Position numbers and translations under genes: made by a program
Shown: piece by piece, positions 14,220 to 25,604 of the stretch
How the letters are laid out: every line of letters begins with the position of its first letter
Position numbering within the stretch: the stretch's first letter is position 1
The notes under the pieces: generated by a model
The model's database searches: none
What the model saw: only the letters and a program-made list of their open reading frames with translations
Told to the model about the DNA's origin: nothing
Assembly (NCBI GenBank): GCA_003993805.1
Contig: RSEF01000014.1
Coordinates: 4,103,543 to 4,167,542, forward strand
DNA: 64,000 nt
Source: Himantopus leucocephalus
Taxonomy: Eukaryota; Chordata; Aves; Charadriiformes; Recurvirostridae
Direction: 5' to 3'

Positions 14220-14490
14220 ATGAACATGGATCGATGGGCCGAGGCCAGTGGTGTGAGGGTCAACCAGGCCAAGTGCCGGGTCCTGCCCTTGGGTCACACC
14301 AACCCCATNNNNNNNNNNNNNNNNNNNNNNNNNNNNNNNNNNNNNNNNNNNNNNNNNNNNNNNNNNNNNNNNNNNNNNNNNNNNNNNNNNNNNNNNNNNN
14401 NNNNNNNNGGGTTTGGCAGTGTTGGGTTAACGGTTGGACTCAATGATCTTCAAGGTCCCTTCCAACCCAGACAATTCTATGATTGTATGA
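14220..14490 (+). mobile_element. CR1 LINE, 3' end with an internal assembly gap
   Basis: The left part (14220-14308) translates to a CR1 ORF2 C-terminal motif resembling MDRWAEASGVRVNQAKCRV followed by LPLGHTNP. The right part (14409-14490) is the CR1 3' UTR end: GGTTGGACTCAATGATCTTC, then AAGGTCCCTTCCAACCCAGA, then the terminal octamer-like repeat ATTCTATGATTGTATGA. Both parts are in the same orientation. 100 Ns separate them, so the true length of the copy is unknown; the missing part should be several hundred bases of ORF2 end and 3' UTR. Confidence 0.93.
14309..14408. other. Assembly gap of 100 Ns
   Basis: Exactly 100 consecutive Ns, a conventional placeholder for a gap of unknown size. 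It sits inside a CR1 element, so the break is explained by an interspersed repeat that short reads could not span. Confidence 0.99.
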
Positions 14491-15242
14491 TAGAGAAACC
14501 CTCTAACTGCATTTATATTGAGCATCATGTCATTCTTCAGCATTAGCATCTTCGGCATCCTTGCAATATTCTGATTTTTATGTTAATGGCAGGGGCCACC
14601 AGGCACAGAAGGGAAGGGATTTTAACCTAATACCTGATAATTCTTATCTATTTTTGTGCTGATATAGTTGCCAGGCACAGGTGCTGTCTTGTGGCACTCA
14701 AGCCTTTCTTCTAGGTGCAGAAGCTGTAGTCATAAAAATAGTGCGTAGGAGCAGTAAGTACATGATTCGAAGGAACAATCTTAATTATGAAATACTATTT
14801 AATTTTCCCATATTTATAGAAAACTGTTAGAAGTGATTCTTGCACAGAGTGCAAGAAAAAAAAGTAAAATAAAAGATAATAGTGAAAATAGATGAGTATT
14901 GTGTTCATGTCCAAATTCCACAATCACAACATTTTATTTGTAGACGTACTCTGAATAGGAAAATTGGGTGAATTATTAGAATAAAACTTTCTCTGGGAAC
15001 AGTTTGCTAATCATAGAGATGCAAGAAAACATAAATATATATAATTTCATGTTCATGAGAGAATGTCCCCCATCTCAATCTGAAAGGCAAAACAAAAAAT
15101 GCTGTTACAGTTGTGGGGAAGGTATTTCACTGCATAATGTGAACAACAAGGTAATGTACATGGTATAGTTTTGTTCATATTTACTTATGTACATGTGAAA
15201 TACATTCTATCATAGTTCATTATTTAAAATTATGTCCTATAC

Positions 15243-15262
15243 CCCTATATAGGGATATCCCT
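15243..15262. repeat. Two overlapping 12-bp palindromes
   Basis: CCCTATATAGGG (15243-15254) and AGGGATATCCCT (15251-15262) are each perfectly self-complementary and share four bases. They give alternative cruciform or hairpin pairings. No known element or factor site is assigned. Confidence 0.85.
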
Positions 15263-16693
15263 AAGGATACCTGTCCCATGTCACTATGTTGAGGGACGTC
15301 TCCTCCATCATCCATTGTCTGCTCCAAGAGGTTCCACAGTAGCGCATTTGTAAGTGCAGACCTCTAGCAGCTCTTTAAATCTCAGCATATACTCTTCTAT
15401 TTTCAAAGAACTTCAGCTGTAGTAACGATGAAGTTGGGACACGGTGATTAGCGATGTGTATCAGTGCCATTTACCTGCGGCTTCTTCAGCTGTGGTACCG
15501 GATGAGGACAGGAAGGACAAGGAGGAGCGCGTAGTGACTCTCTGGCTTCATTGGGATAGTCCAGAAGAGGGAGCTTGAAATTAAAGAGTGAAGGGATTTA
15601 AAAGTACCAGAAGAAATAAATTGTTCAAATATGGGAACTTTGTTGTGGTCACCCTTTATCACTGGTGGAGTTTGCTCCGTATTAATTACAACAGAGATTT
15701 GTTTTGGGGATGATAGTTATTCTTGTGGTGTTGTGTTTGTGTCCCACCAGAAGCAATTTTCCTCCCGCTATTAAGTTCAAATACTTATTTTTTCAGCGTG
15801 GTATTTGCCATTGCTTTTCCGGACTGTTTGAGAAAATGACAAGTAATTAATTGTGTGGAAAATGTAAATCATATATACTCATCTGTGACTTAAAGGGCCA
15901 TCCTTCGCTTTAGTCAGCTCAGATACAGCGGCCTCGTTTCGGTGGTGCCAGGGATGAATTTGGCCCGCTTTCTCTGACGTACCCGACTCGACATTGTGCC
16001 AAGCGCTTCCCCAGGTCGCTTCTGCAGTGCCAACGCATACGAGTAACGCCTTTGACTGTCACAGTGCCCTTCCGTGCTTCTAACAGTCGTGTTTGAGGAG
16101 CTTTCTCAAAGTAGAAGCTTCAGGAGATATGGCTGCAGCAATGCCGTATTCTTGGAGTGTATGACCTCCACAAACGTCTCTGTCTGTCCATTAGGGTCCG
16201 GTACCTGCTGCCTGAGGGAGGACTTCCTCATCGCTATCCTGCGCCTACTAAACCAGAAGGAAGCCTGTGCAGTCTAGTACGTCTGCTTCTCTGCATGTGT
16301 ATAGATATATCTGTACATCGTAACCAAGTAGAAAGTGTATTTTATTGACCCAAGTTTCTCTGTTTTTTTTTTCTTGTTTGTTTTTCTTTTGACATTTAAA
16401 TTCTTTCCCCATCTTGAATTTCAGTTCCAAGATGAAAATATCTTGATCTCTGCTCAAAACCAGAAAACAAGCAAACAAACATTAAGTTTCATTGAAATAT
16501 CATTTTCAACAACAATGTCTTGTTTTGATTTTAACTTACTAAGAAGCTTAATTCTGAAATAATTTCATAGTGAAAAGTAGATCCTCTGAAGATATCACAG
16601 TAGGACATTTAGAACGGTTTCAAAACTTTAAAAAACATTTTAAATGAGAAATTACATCAGCCATTTTCCACAAGAATATTCAGTTTATTAAAC

Positions 16694-16720
16694 TGGGGTT
16701 TTTTTCTGAAAAAAACCCCA
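16694..16720. repeat. Perfect 12-bp inverted repeat with a 3-nt loop
   Basis: TGGGGTTTTTTT is followed by CTG and then by its exact complement AAAAAAACCCCA. The result is a tight hairpin on either strand. The arms are low in complexity, so chance or slippage is plausible. No terminator role is implied in a eukaryotic intron. Confidence 0.85.
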
Positions 16721-16989
16721 TGTTACCTAATTTCTAATCAAGGCCTCCTGATGTGCACAGACGTTGTTGATGAGCGGTGGTATTAGTGATGTGAAGTTGG
16801 GATACAGTGTCCTTGCAATTATCCATGCAGAAGCGCGCAGATATTCTTACATCGCTACACAGAGAGCATATTTTCCGTGCATTATGCGTGGGATTTCCTC
16901 CAGCTGGCCTCCTGACTCACGCTCCCCCGCCTCCCCCGTGTCTGCGGCTCAGCGCAGGACCACCTCATCTCTCCCACTGGGAGAAGCTC

Positions 16990-17585
16990 GGTGCCAAACC
17001 CTGGGCTCCCGGCGGGTGGAAGGGGCTTCCAGCCATCCCTGCTCCAACCTCCTGCTCCAAGCAGGTCGGGTCAGAGTTGGCTGCTCTATCCAAGAGCCTT
17101 GCCCGGTTGAGTTTTGAAACAACCCCCATTCCCTGGGCCCCTCTTCCAGTGTTTGGCCACCCTCATAGTGAAACTTTATGTCAGGTGGGAAGGTGGGAAT
17201 TTCCTCTGTTCCCATTTGCGCCTGTTGCCTTGACATCCCTCTGCTGTGAGCTCTGAGAAGAGTCTGGCTCTGTCTTCTCTACGCCCTCCCATTAAGCACT
17301 TGTAGACAGTAATAAGATCTCCTAGATCTTCTTTTTGTAAAAGAATAAACACAGTTCTCCCACCCTCTCTCCACCAGCTGTATGCTCCAGGCTTTGGACC
17401 ATTTTGGTGGCCACTGTGGACTGGCTCCAGTTTGCTGATGTCTTTCTTGTATGGGGGAGCCCAAAACTGGACATGGTACTCCAGACTGTCTTACGAGGGC
17501 TGAACAGAGGGAAATAAAACCAGTTCCTTCAACCTGCTGGCCACACTCTTGTTGGTACAGCCCAGTCTGCAGTTGTCCTTGAACT
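16990..17585 (-). mobile_element. CR1 LINE, old 5'-truncated copy
   Basis: Read on +, this is the antisense of the CR1 3' UTR and ORF2 end. Recognisable pieces in the expected order are TCCAACCTCCTGCTCCAAGC, CTTCCAGTGTTTGGCCACCC, ATAAGATCTCCTAGATCTTC, TGATGTCTTTCTTGTATGGG with GGAGCCCAAAACTGGACATG, and AACCTGCTGGCCACACTCTT. It has many substitutions relative to the consensus and no intact frame, so it is an old insertion. Boundaries are approximate. The ends are where similarity fades in my reading. Confidence 0.88.
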
Positions 17586-20500
17586 ACAAACTATGGAAAC
17601 GTATGAAACTGGTCTGCAGTGAGACACTGGGGAGCTGCCCTGTGTTCAGCTGGATCTGCTAGAAGGGATGCCGTGTGGCTGCGGTTCGGTGTTAGACACA
17701 GCATGATATGTGGCTTAGCATGAGCGCTGCGTAATGTCCTCCTCTACTGACCCAGCATCCATTGCGTGCCTCGCCACGGGGCTTCTTGTGCAAACAGGCT
17801 GATGGGTCTGCAGCTGGGACAAGCTGAAGGAAGTGTGGGTCTTCCCTCGACCTTGGGAAAGGTTCACTAGAGATGATGGTAAGGGATGGGCCTGAGTTAC
17901 ATTTCCACCAAGCCCTGCCTCTTGGACAGACGTGGTACAACCAAGGCCTTGGCAGCGTGACTTCAATGGAATGATGGTTCTGAGGGGTGGACAGGAGGAG
18001 AAGAGGCCAAGGCGAAAGCATTGGGGTAGGGGGTGGGATTGGACCTTGTCACTCTTGAGCCACGAGGCTCGGTCCCCTTTTTAGAGGGTCACCCTCTTGT
18101 TGCAGTTGGCCATGGCAGGTGGTTCTCCAGATGAAGGTCTCGGCACAGGCTCTTTCTCTTGGAAAGCTATTGTTAACAAGTTGAAGATGATGGGAACCAT
18201 TGACACGTAGGTGTAGAGAGTCTGTAAAATGAATTGAGGCTCTGTCTATAAAGTTTCATTCAGTTCATTCGGTGCAATAAGTCATGAACCTACGAAAGGA
18301 CTTCATAAAGCAGTACAAATGGAAATACTTCACAGAAATGAAGGCGACAATTTTTTATTTCTTTCTGTTTCACATGCCTGTTATTTATGTGGACTTGTGA
18401 CTTAATAAATGTTACAGCATTAGACACGGACTTTAATTTTAACCTGCCATTCAGAATGTCTTCTCGTGTCCACTTTCAAAGACTTACATGGTCATTACAG
18501 TAAAATTGATGTATGTCTTAATTGTAATAATGCCTAAAAATTGGCCATTATACTGAAGTAATTAAATAATCTCAATTGTTAATAGCTTTGCATGCTGCTG
18601 TAGTTAATTTGTTGCTGTCCTAACAGGACAAAAAAACCCAACAGAGTAGATGGGTAATGTTTTATGTTTTCTTTAAGGCTTCAGCAGTGACTCTCGCTCT
18701 TAGGTACATGACAGCGACACCGCCTATTTGATTATAGCAACTGTAAGCTCCGGGCTCTTAGTTTTAAATACCTCTGAAAAGGAATCTTTTATTTTACCTG
18801 TGTGCATTGCTTCTATTCTCACTAGTCGGTAAATAATAGTAATTGTTTCTCGGTGGTTGCAGTTGTGCATCAGCACTGGCAGGCAGCGTTCCCGGGAACA
18901 AGCCTGGTGCCTACGCATGGCATAGGCCCTCGCGCTTGCTTCGGCGCTCAGGTACTGCAGTTATTTCTTCACTGTAGAGACGCTGATTGAAGCCAGTCTC
19001 GTTTAAATCCTGTGCTCTTCATCCTTACAGAGCAGGAGCAGCGGTTGTTAGAACAATTGCTAGAAAGTTGTTATCTTTTCAGGAAATGAATCATAAGAAA
19101 ATATTAGACATACACGAGAAGAGAAACACCCCCCCACCCCCCCAACTTCAGAAATCTTAAAATAGTACCCAGATGTAATTGCTATAGCTAAAGAAAGGCA
19201 GAGTTGCTCTCGGCTGTGTTTACTAAACTGTAAAGGTAGGTAAGCAGGGAAGGTTTAAAGCGCTGGAATCCTCCTGCTCGGGCAGCCTCGCTCCGCGGAA
19301 ACGTTGCACGGCCTTTGCTGGATTATGCCAGAGCAGCTCCATGTCTTTTAAAGCCACCCGCAACAATACAGGACTGGCTTTGTTTTGCTGGAGAGATGGC
19401 GAAAGAAGAAAAAACTCTGAATAGTGCACACATTGAAGGCTTTCTGAGTCTGCCCGCACAGTGAAATTGTTGTGATGGAACTCTGACAAATTACAACCTG
19501 CAGGTATAACAAGGATTTTCCATTTTTGCCTAACACATATACATTTTGTCTCTTCCATTTTTCCTTTCCTGCAATGCATTCAGCACAGCAAGGGCTGGAA
19601 AGAAATCTGATTGTGAAACTGATAAATTGTCTTACATAGTTTCCCTATTTTGGCCATTGCCATGGTCTGGTTCTGAAAGTGCTTGGAATCCTCCTTCTCG
19701 CGCTTTGTTTTAACAAGCTGCTTCTCGGCTGCCCATCGCCGGTGCTGTATTACCTACAGCCCACGTTATTTCTTTTGTCTGTCTCATATGCTGCGTTGAC
19801 TCCAAGCAGCCTCGGTGTAAAAGCAGACGAGATGGTTTATTTTTATCACTCACTTTTTCTCGTGAGAAAGAGAACCCCCTGGCCCTGCCCTCTCCACCGG
19901 CTTCCTCTGAGCACAGTCATTTGCATCGTGGCAAATGGGGTCTGTAAAACGCTACTGAATTAAATCAGCAAAGTGTTTCATCATATTTGTTTTGCAATCG
20001 CTGTGATAGACTCTTTGCTGGTCTGAATAGCTGCAGTCTCATTGATTCGAGTGGAGTTCTCCTTCTTGGCATGACAAGGGAGTTGGCTGGCCGCGGCGAG
20101 GTGGGCAGGAGTCCTCACCCACGGCAGGGAGCGGAGGACCAGCCCCGGCGCCTTCGGGTCTCATCTGTCGTTTGCAATTCTGTACACGCATGGAAGACAC
20201 TTTATGTGTTGAAACTTGCTGTGAGCCTTTGATATCTTTGACCTTTTTAAAAAAAGTCTTTTAAATTTTGATATTCCTTAAGAAGACAGATGGTATTTTT
20301 TGATTGAATAGATAGAGATTGCGTGTCTCAACACATTTCTTGGTTTCACTTTGTTGGACTGGTTAACCGCTCTCGGTATGTTCTATGCTGCTCGCAATCT
20401 TTGCTCGTTGATTTGTTTTTGAATTATAACTATCAAAAAGTTATAAAGAACTAAATGTGCAGAAATCCCCCTGGAAAACATTAGTGATGTCCTGCTAGCA

Positions 20501-22684
20501 TCTCCTGTTGGATCCAGAGGTGGATGCTCAGGTACATACAGTCCCACCTGCAACAACACTTCCAAGCCAAAAGTTGCCCTTGATACCTTCTGGCTGGGGC
20601 GAAGGCTTGACTGCAGGTGCCACGAGTAACCAGATGCAGATCCTCTGGGAGTGGTGGAAAAATTGCAAAGCCTGGCAAAAGCTTTGGCTCTGGAGAGGGT
20701 GAGAAGGAGCCCTCCGAGTGCTGTGCCGAGCCCGGGATGTGCCGGCTGCAGCGCATCTCTCATGGTCGCAGCCTCATCAAACAACGGCTGAAATACCAGA
20801 ACTGGGGCTCTGTTTTCTTCTTCCATCACCCGAATAACTCATCTGGAAACAGGGCAAATGGTATGTTCTCAACAAAATAAGGAAATCCCTCTGAGCAGTT
20901 CTCGTTTAGAGCAGAATTATAAAAATCCTGGAAAATCCCCCCCTTTCCCTATCAATTGAGCGCCAGCAGTGCCAGCGGGGTCGGTGCCCGCCGCTGGGTG
21001 GCCGGCGCAGGGGCAGGGGACAGAGGCTGCTGTGTTCCTGCTTCTACGGCTCAGTCAGAAGATGAAATCATGGTGGTTCGGCACTGGGTGAAGACTTAAC
21101 TACTGCTTTTCTGGCTCTCTGTTTACACTGGAATAAAAGCTGCTTGTGCTTGAAAAAATTTCTTGGTTGTTAGGAATCTGTATGTGTGCGTCTGGCCCTA
21201 ATTACTTAACAAAACCTTCAAACCCAAGAAATACGACGACGTACTTTTGCAGAGGTGTGGAACGTGGCTGCAGTCGTTGCTTGGTGGTGGGACGGTTGCA
21301 GCACTGGATTTGTAAGGGGTTTTTTTTTTTACTGTAATGATCAGAGGGTGACTTTGAATGACTTAAAACCAGGTGTATGGTACAGGAAAAAACCCAGCAG
21401 GCCATATATTGTTGGCCCTGGACCATATTATTTATGCCTTTAGCAAGTGCCACTTCTTAACTCATTTGGTATTTAAAGATTTACTTGTTTTCTCTCCATA
21501 GTACAGACCCAGGACACGTGGCTGCAACGGCGTGTGGAGCAGAGGCCGTTTATTGGGGAGGTGGAAATACATCTGCTGATTGTAGCTTCAGATTTGGGCT
21601 TAGGTCAGCAACAAAGTTTTCAGATTTTCGAAGTATTGTGGCGTGTTGATCCTTGGGACATTTTCGTGTTCATTTCAGACACTGCGAACACAGGCAGTAC
21701 GAAAATTTCCAGAACAGATTCTGCAGTTAGTCTGAATGAAATCAGAAGCCGGATTTCATACAGGGGCCTGAAGCGCTTGGTACTTGAGGAGGTGATAATT
21801 TCCAGAAGGGCGGTTTTCTTTGGTGGTATTCTGAATGCCCCAGTCGTTGGCTGCCAGACTTGTACGCTGAGAAACTTTGAGGCTGCCTGCTGATCCGTAT
21901 CATCTGAGATCCGAGTTAACGAATCACAAATTGAGCATCCAAAAGCAGAAACACTCTGGCTCATTAATCACTGTGAGAGATCCTGGCCTGACCGTATCAA
22001 TTAACAACAATAGCTCCCTAGTAGAAGAGAAACATGACGATGTGTGTCCAGTGACAGTCACGATATTACTGGTCACTTACCTTTATTTATCAAAGATACG
22101 CCCTTGTTTCACTTCGAAGATGTATACCAACATCACCATGACTTTGAGTCCCTTGAGTGTGTTCATGTGTATTTTAGCCTAATGTTTGATGACATGTCCT
22201 TCAAAGGTCTCTTTAAAAATCCAGGTCTTAGTCTAATAAGATTAAGACTTTGCTGAAACACATCATATATGGGGTGCTAGAATATTTACGCTAATATTCT
22301 GCTACACTGCTGCATAGCGGAATATTAGTGTAAAACCACTGTTGCTGCTAATGGGCTTTGAGTTCATTACACCGTCAGCTGAAAGTTTTCCTCTGTGAGT
22401 TTTAAAGAAGGGTTTTTTTTGATAAAACTAAAAGGTGTTATAGAAATGAAATGTGGAACATTTTGGAGAAGGGTGCAGTGCTATACATAATTTATTGGGG
22501 CCTGTTTGTACAGCCAATTGTTAAGTTACAAGTAAAATACAGCCTCAAAACAAAGATGAAAGGGTGAAACTGTGGGTAGTTACTTCCTCCGTATTTCTAT
22601 TTAGAAAAAAAGGTTTCCGAGTTTGTTCAAACAGTCACATTCTGGTTTGGTTATTGATATTCAGAGCATTGTGCCTGGTTTTGG
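17586..22684. other. Intronic sequence, no gene seen
   Basis: About 5 kb without a supported exon. It contains a C-rich run near 19130-19144 and a hairpin at 22285-22334 that is listed separately. Open frames, such as the minus-strand frames near 20400-20830, give no recognisable domain. Confidence 0.5.
22285..22334 (+). repeat. 20-bp hairpin fully paired with two G:U wobbles
   Basis: The left arm (22285-22304) and the right arm (22315-22334) are inverted complements at 18 of 20 positions, with a 10-nt loop. Both non-Watson-Crick positions become G:U pairs if the + strand is transcribed. An RNA from this strand, which is the PRKAR1B sense strand, would therefore be paired over all 20 positions. 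On the minus strand the same positions would be A:C mismatches. The foldback is shorter than a typical microRNA precursor. It may instead be the remnant of a palindromic transposon. Function is unknown. Confidence 0.8.
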
Positions 22685-23045
22685 ATGTATCGCGCTGCAG
22701 GCTTGCCTGCCCGCTCCACAGAGCGCCTTTCCCTGCGGTGCGTCGCTGCGGGCTGCGGGGCCGTGCTGGAGCTCGGAGAGGTGCCCACGCACGGGGAAGC
22801 CACGGGGCGGCAAATGGGTCTCTGTCACACGGAATTTCCAGGTCCCAGAGCTACTGAAGAACAGCTTGACTCACCTCATGGACGTAAGGTCCCTCGGCGG
22901 CTGTTCCAGTTTGGCTCCTACCATCGTGGTAGTTCCCCCGTCCCATCCGACCCTCAGCTCCCACCTCTTTAGGTGGAGGGCACCGGGGGTTGGCGTAGGG
23001 ACCAGCGCCACCGCCCGCGCCGCAGCGATGCTCTCGGCCAACACA
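22685..23045. promoter_or_regulatory. CpG-rich patch in intron
   Basis: CpG dinucleotides are dense around 22685-22815 and again around 22985-23040, against a CpG-poor background. No coding exon is recognised in it. It could be a small CpG island, a GC-rich repeat remnant, or a local composition fluctuation of the kind common in avian introns. There is no direct evidence of promoter activity. Confidence 0.35.
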
Positions 23046-23703
23046 GAAGTCCCTTGAACTGGAGAAATGCTGAACCCATTTAAGATCATTAAAGATGAGT
23101 TCAGTGGATTTAAGAGTACAGTCGGTATTATAGGTCTTTGCATTGGTGCTTAGAATGAGGTGAGAAAGAGGTTTCTCCGTAGAGCCTCTGAGCAGCCTTT
23201 CTAAACGTGGGGGAGATATTTCCTGACTGCGTGTAGGAATAGCACAGGGTGGGCCTGATGAAACAACGGGGGTAAAATATATCATTTTATTAGAGATCGT
23301 GGGCTAAGCATCCCTTGCAGGTACTGCGGCGCAGCAGGAGGTGCCTGGTTTGAAATCTCCCAGTTCTCCCACAAGCGGTGCTGACGCAGAGCTGCGATAC
23401 CGAGCAAAAAACATTCTGGCTGCTGAAGAGGAAAGACATGACCAATTTGAACTTAGGAGTGAAACATTTCCTAGAACTGAGTCTGAATAAATTCTGGAAC
23501 AGTTGAGCAGGAAATAAGCTAATAATGGGATTTTACAATATGCATTTCCCATATAAGGCATTGAAATGTGGCACGAGTTGGTTTGCTGATCTTGTGGCTA
23601 TTTTGATGAAAATTTTAGGTTTCTTCACCGTTCGCGCTCCGTTATGATTGTGAGGACTTTGCTCTGTTCCAGGCTGCGGCGTTTCATCTCGCCGCTGTCG
23701 TCG

Positions 23704-23752
23704 GTGGTCCCTGGGCGGACCGTTCCTNAGTGGTCCCTGGGCGGACCGTTCC
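23704..23752. repeat. 23-bp direct repeat around a single N
   Basis: GTGGTCCCTGGGCGGACCGT plus TCC occurs at 23704-23726 and again, identically, at 23730-23752, with T, N and A between (N at 23728). This has the same form as the joints at 9089 and 57602, and looks like an unmerged contig overlap. Confidence 0.85.
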
Positions 23753-24735
23753 AAGAGCAGCCCAGGGAAGAGGCTGGTTAACAATTCTCCGTGCCGCCTT
23801 TTGTTTGTGTCGGGGAGCTGTTTCCTTTAGCCCTTGAGACTGATGCATAGGAAGGGGAAGAGAGGTGGGGAGCGCCCGTCTCGGTGCGGTTCATGCTTCT
23901 GAAAATAAGTTCCCCAAAATGTGATGTGGGGAAAGGAAGCCCTGGCTCCAGGGAGCCTGCTGTCTCCCTCAATAAACAAAGGACTGCCTTTGGGCAAGTT
24001 GCCCACGGTGTTGGTGCAGGGTGCGTTCCCGTCCTCACTGCTCTGCCTGGCCTTTTAAGGATATGTGACAGTATGCCGGAGACCACGGTAAGGTGTGTGT
24101 TCGGCGATGATTAACGAGCAGGAGGCTCTTCTGCAACTTCGGCGCTTCTGCGGCACTGGTCAGATTCCCTTCCCACGAGTAACCCACTCAGGTTTTCAGA
24201 GTTTGGCCTCTTCTGCGTGTGAGTGCAGTCTCTTGCCAGCTCTTACGCTACATTAATTTAGAGCCGTCTACCTTTCCAAATGCGCTCCGTATTGTGGAAC
24301 AGGTTTTGCTTGTAAACGTGAGGCCAGATGTTCGGAAGAGGAGAGCTCCCGTTCAGGCACCTAGCAATTACTGCTGTGACACATACCGAGCGCAGCTGAG
24401 AAGCTGAAAGCTGTCTGCTTAGACAATAAAATACTCAAGCTGGCCGGTTTGTGCGGTGCTATAAGAAGTGGCCTATATGCATACAATTCGGGAGTTCTTT
24501 CAAAATAGCATGCACTGAATCACGGTCTCGCTTAGTTTTAAACCACAGCCTGTGCCAAACTCGTTACGTTGATTGCTTGCCAAGCAGGGGCTGACTTTCC
24601 AGTCACAACTAACATTTTCCTTTTCTTTTTCTGCAAAATCTGCTAATGAAGGCTGAATGAAACAATGCAGGTAGCTCCACTGGCTAGATAAGAAGCAGGT
24701 CTGATTCACTAACAAGTGTTTTTTTTCTTTTCCAG
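23753..24735. other. Intron 5' of the first visible PRKAR1B exon
   Basis: Ends in a strong pyrimidine tract, TTTTTTCTTTTCCAG, immediately before the exon at 24736. No additional exon is seen here. I searched by eye for the preceding PRKAR1B exon, expected to encode residues ending in LDDNERS, and did not find it in 1-24735. Confidence 0.6.
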
Positions 24736-24797
24736 TGACATATTCGATGCCATGTTCCCCGTCACACACATCGCAGGAGAGACAGTCATACAGCAGG
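24736..24797 (+). CDS. PRKAR1B: PRKAR1B internal coding exon (start of CNB-A)
   Basis: A 62-bp exon of the type I-beta regulatory subunit of cAMP-dependent protein kinase (PKA). The protein holds the catalytic subunits inactive until cAMP binds. The acceptor is TTTTCCAG, the donor is GTAATT. The exon starts with the last base of a Ser codon and ends on the first base of a Gly codon, and the next exon completes it. It translates as [17 protein letters not shown] with flanking residues, about residues 147-168, at the start of the first cAMP-binding domain. The residues THI, as I recall the families, fit the beta isoform better than RI-alpha. The length equals the fifth exon of the PRKAR1 family as I remember it. 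The earlier exons, with the docking domain and pseudosubstrate site, are not in the window. Confidence 0.96.
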
Positions 24798-25557
24798 GTA
24801 ATTCTTCCCCTCCTTTTTTTCCCTGTGGATCTCTGCTAAGATTGTACAATTCGCATCTCTCTGTCTGAGATTTCACCCTCTTTGCTTAACGGGAAGAATA
24901 ACCGTATTCCAAAAGCCTCTAAGCGTGCAGCTATATCATAGGTTCATGGATTGGGGTCTTTCGCTACGTGTGCGGAGGTCTCCTACCAAACCGCGCTGCT
25001 AGATCCCCAGGGTTTCCAAGGGCTGCACTTAATGTAGATAAATAGCACTTCACATTAAAATGTTCATTCCTTACCTGAAGACAGTCAGGAAGTACAGCAC
25101 GGCTCCGAAGGCACAAGGGTGGCACAGGCTCGCTGAGGGTAATTAGAGATGGAAAATATTTTTATGGTTGTTGGGAATATTCAACACCTCATTGTGCTGT
25201 ATCGTCGTTATCGCACTTGGCAACTTACCTGCGTGCCTGCAGCGCGTTGCGGAGGACTCCATTACCCTCAGGCTATATTAAAGCCTCTTGTGTGTTTACA
25301 CTGAATGAAGTGTTGAATCAATCAAAAGAGATAAATTAATGCAATTGAAAGATATTAACGGGAAGAAATCATAGCCGTATTTTGATTTAGGAAGGCAAAT
25401 AGGCAAGGACAGAAAATTTCAGAAAATGAATCTCTGTGTTGGTAATCTGGAGTAGAAACCTGTGCAAATATGTACAGGATTAAATACGGAGACGGGAAAT
25501 CATTGAGTAGTTTATCAGACCTTCAGGAAACAATCACCTTTTGTATTTTGCTTCCAG
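24798..25557 (+). other. PRKAR1B intron, 760 bp
   Basis: GT-AG intron between the 62-bp and 47-bp exons. Phase 1: the Gly codon is split G/GT. It is the shortest intron visible, against several kilobases for the others. No repeat or extra exon was recognised in it. Confidence 0.9.
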
Positions 25558-25604
25558 GTGATGAAGGAGACAACTTCTATGTGATTGACCAAGGCGAGGT
25601 GGAT
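25558..25604 (+). CDS. PRKAR1B: PRKAR1B internal coding exon (CNB-A beta strands)
   Basis: A 47-bp exon with acceptor TTGCTTCCAG and a consensus donor GTAAGT. It completes the split Gly codon and encodes DEGDNFYVIDQGEVD, about residues 168-183, ending exactly on a codon boundary. This is the conserved GDEGDNFYVI(D/V)QG stretch of the first cyclic-nucleotide-binding domain, forming beta strands of the jelly-roll that encloses cAMP. The GEVDV context, rather than GEMDV, supports RI-beta over RI-alpha. The exon is small and its skipping would shift the frame. Confidence 0.97.

Larger units (their letters stand above)
14491..16989. other. Intronic AT-rich sequence, no gene seen
   Basis: About 2.5 kb of mainly AT-rich intron. 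It contains two overlapping 12-bp palindromes at 15243-15262 and a short hairpin at 16694-16720, listed separately. No exon, RNA gene or clear mobile element was recognised. Confidence 0.5.

Noticed and set aside
16694..16720. G/T-stem hairpin as a transcription terminator
   Set aside because: The shape resembles a bacterial terminator, but this is vertebrate intron where such terminators do not operate. It is kept only as a simple inverted repeat.
1..24735. Search for the preceding PRKAR1B exon (end of the linker, LDDNERS)
   Set aside because: No sequence encoding it with splice sites was found, so I report this stretch as intron and assume the exon lies before the window.
24940..24980. Possible antisense CR1 3' end (ATCATAGGTTCATGG)
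   Set aside because: Only a dozen bases resemble the CR1 terminus and the following sequence does not continue into the conserved CR1 3' UTR.
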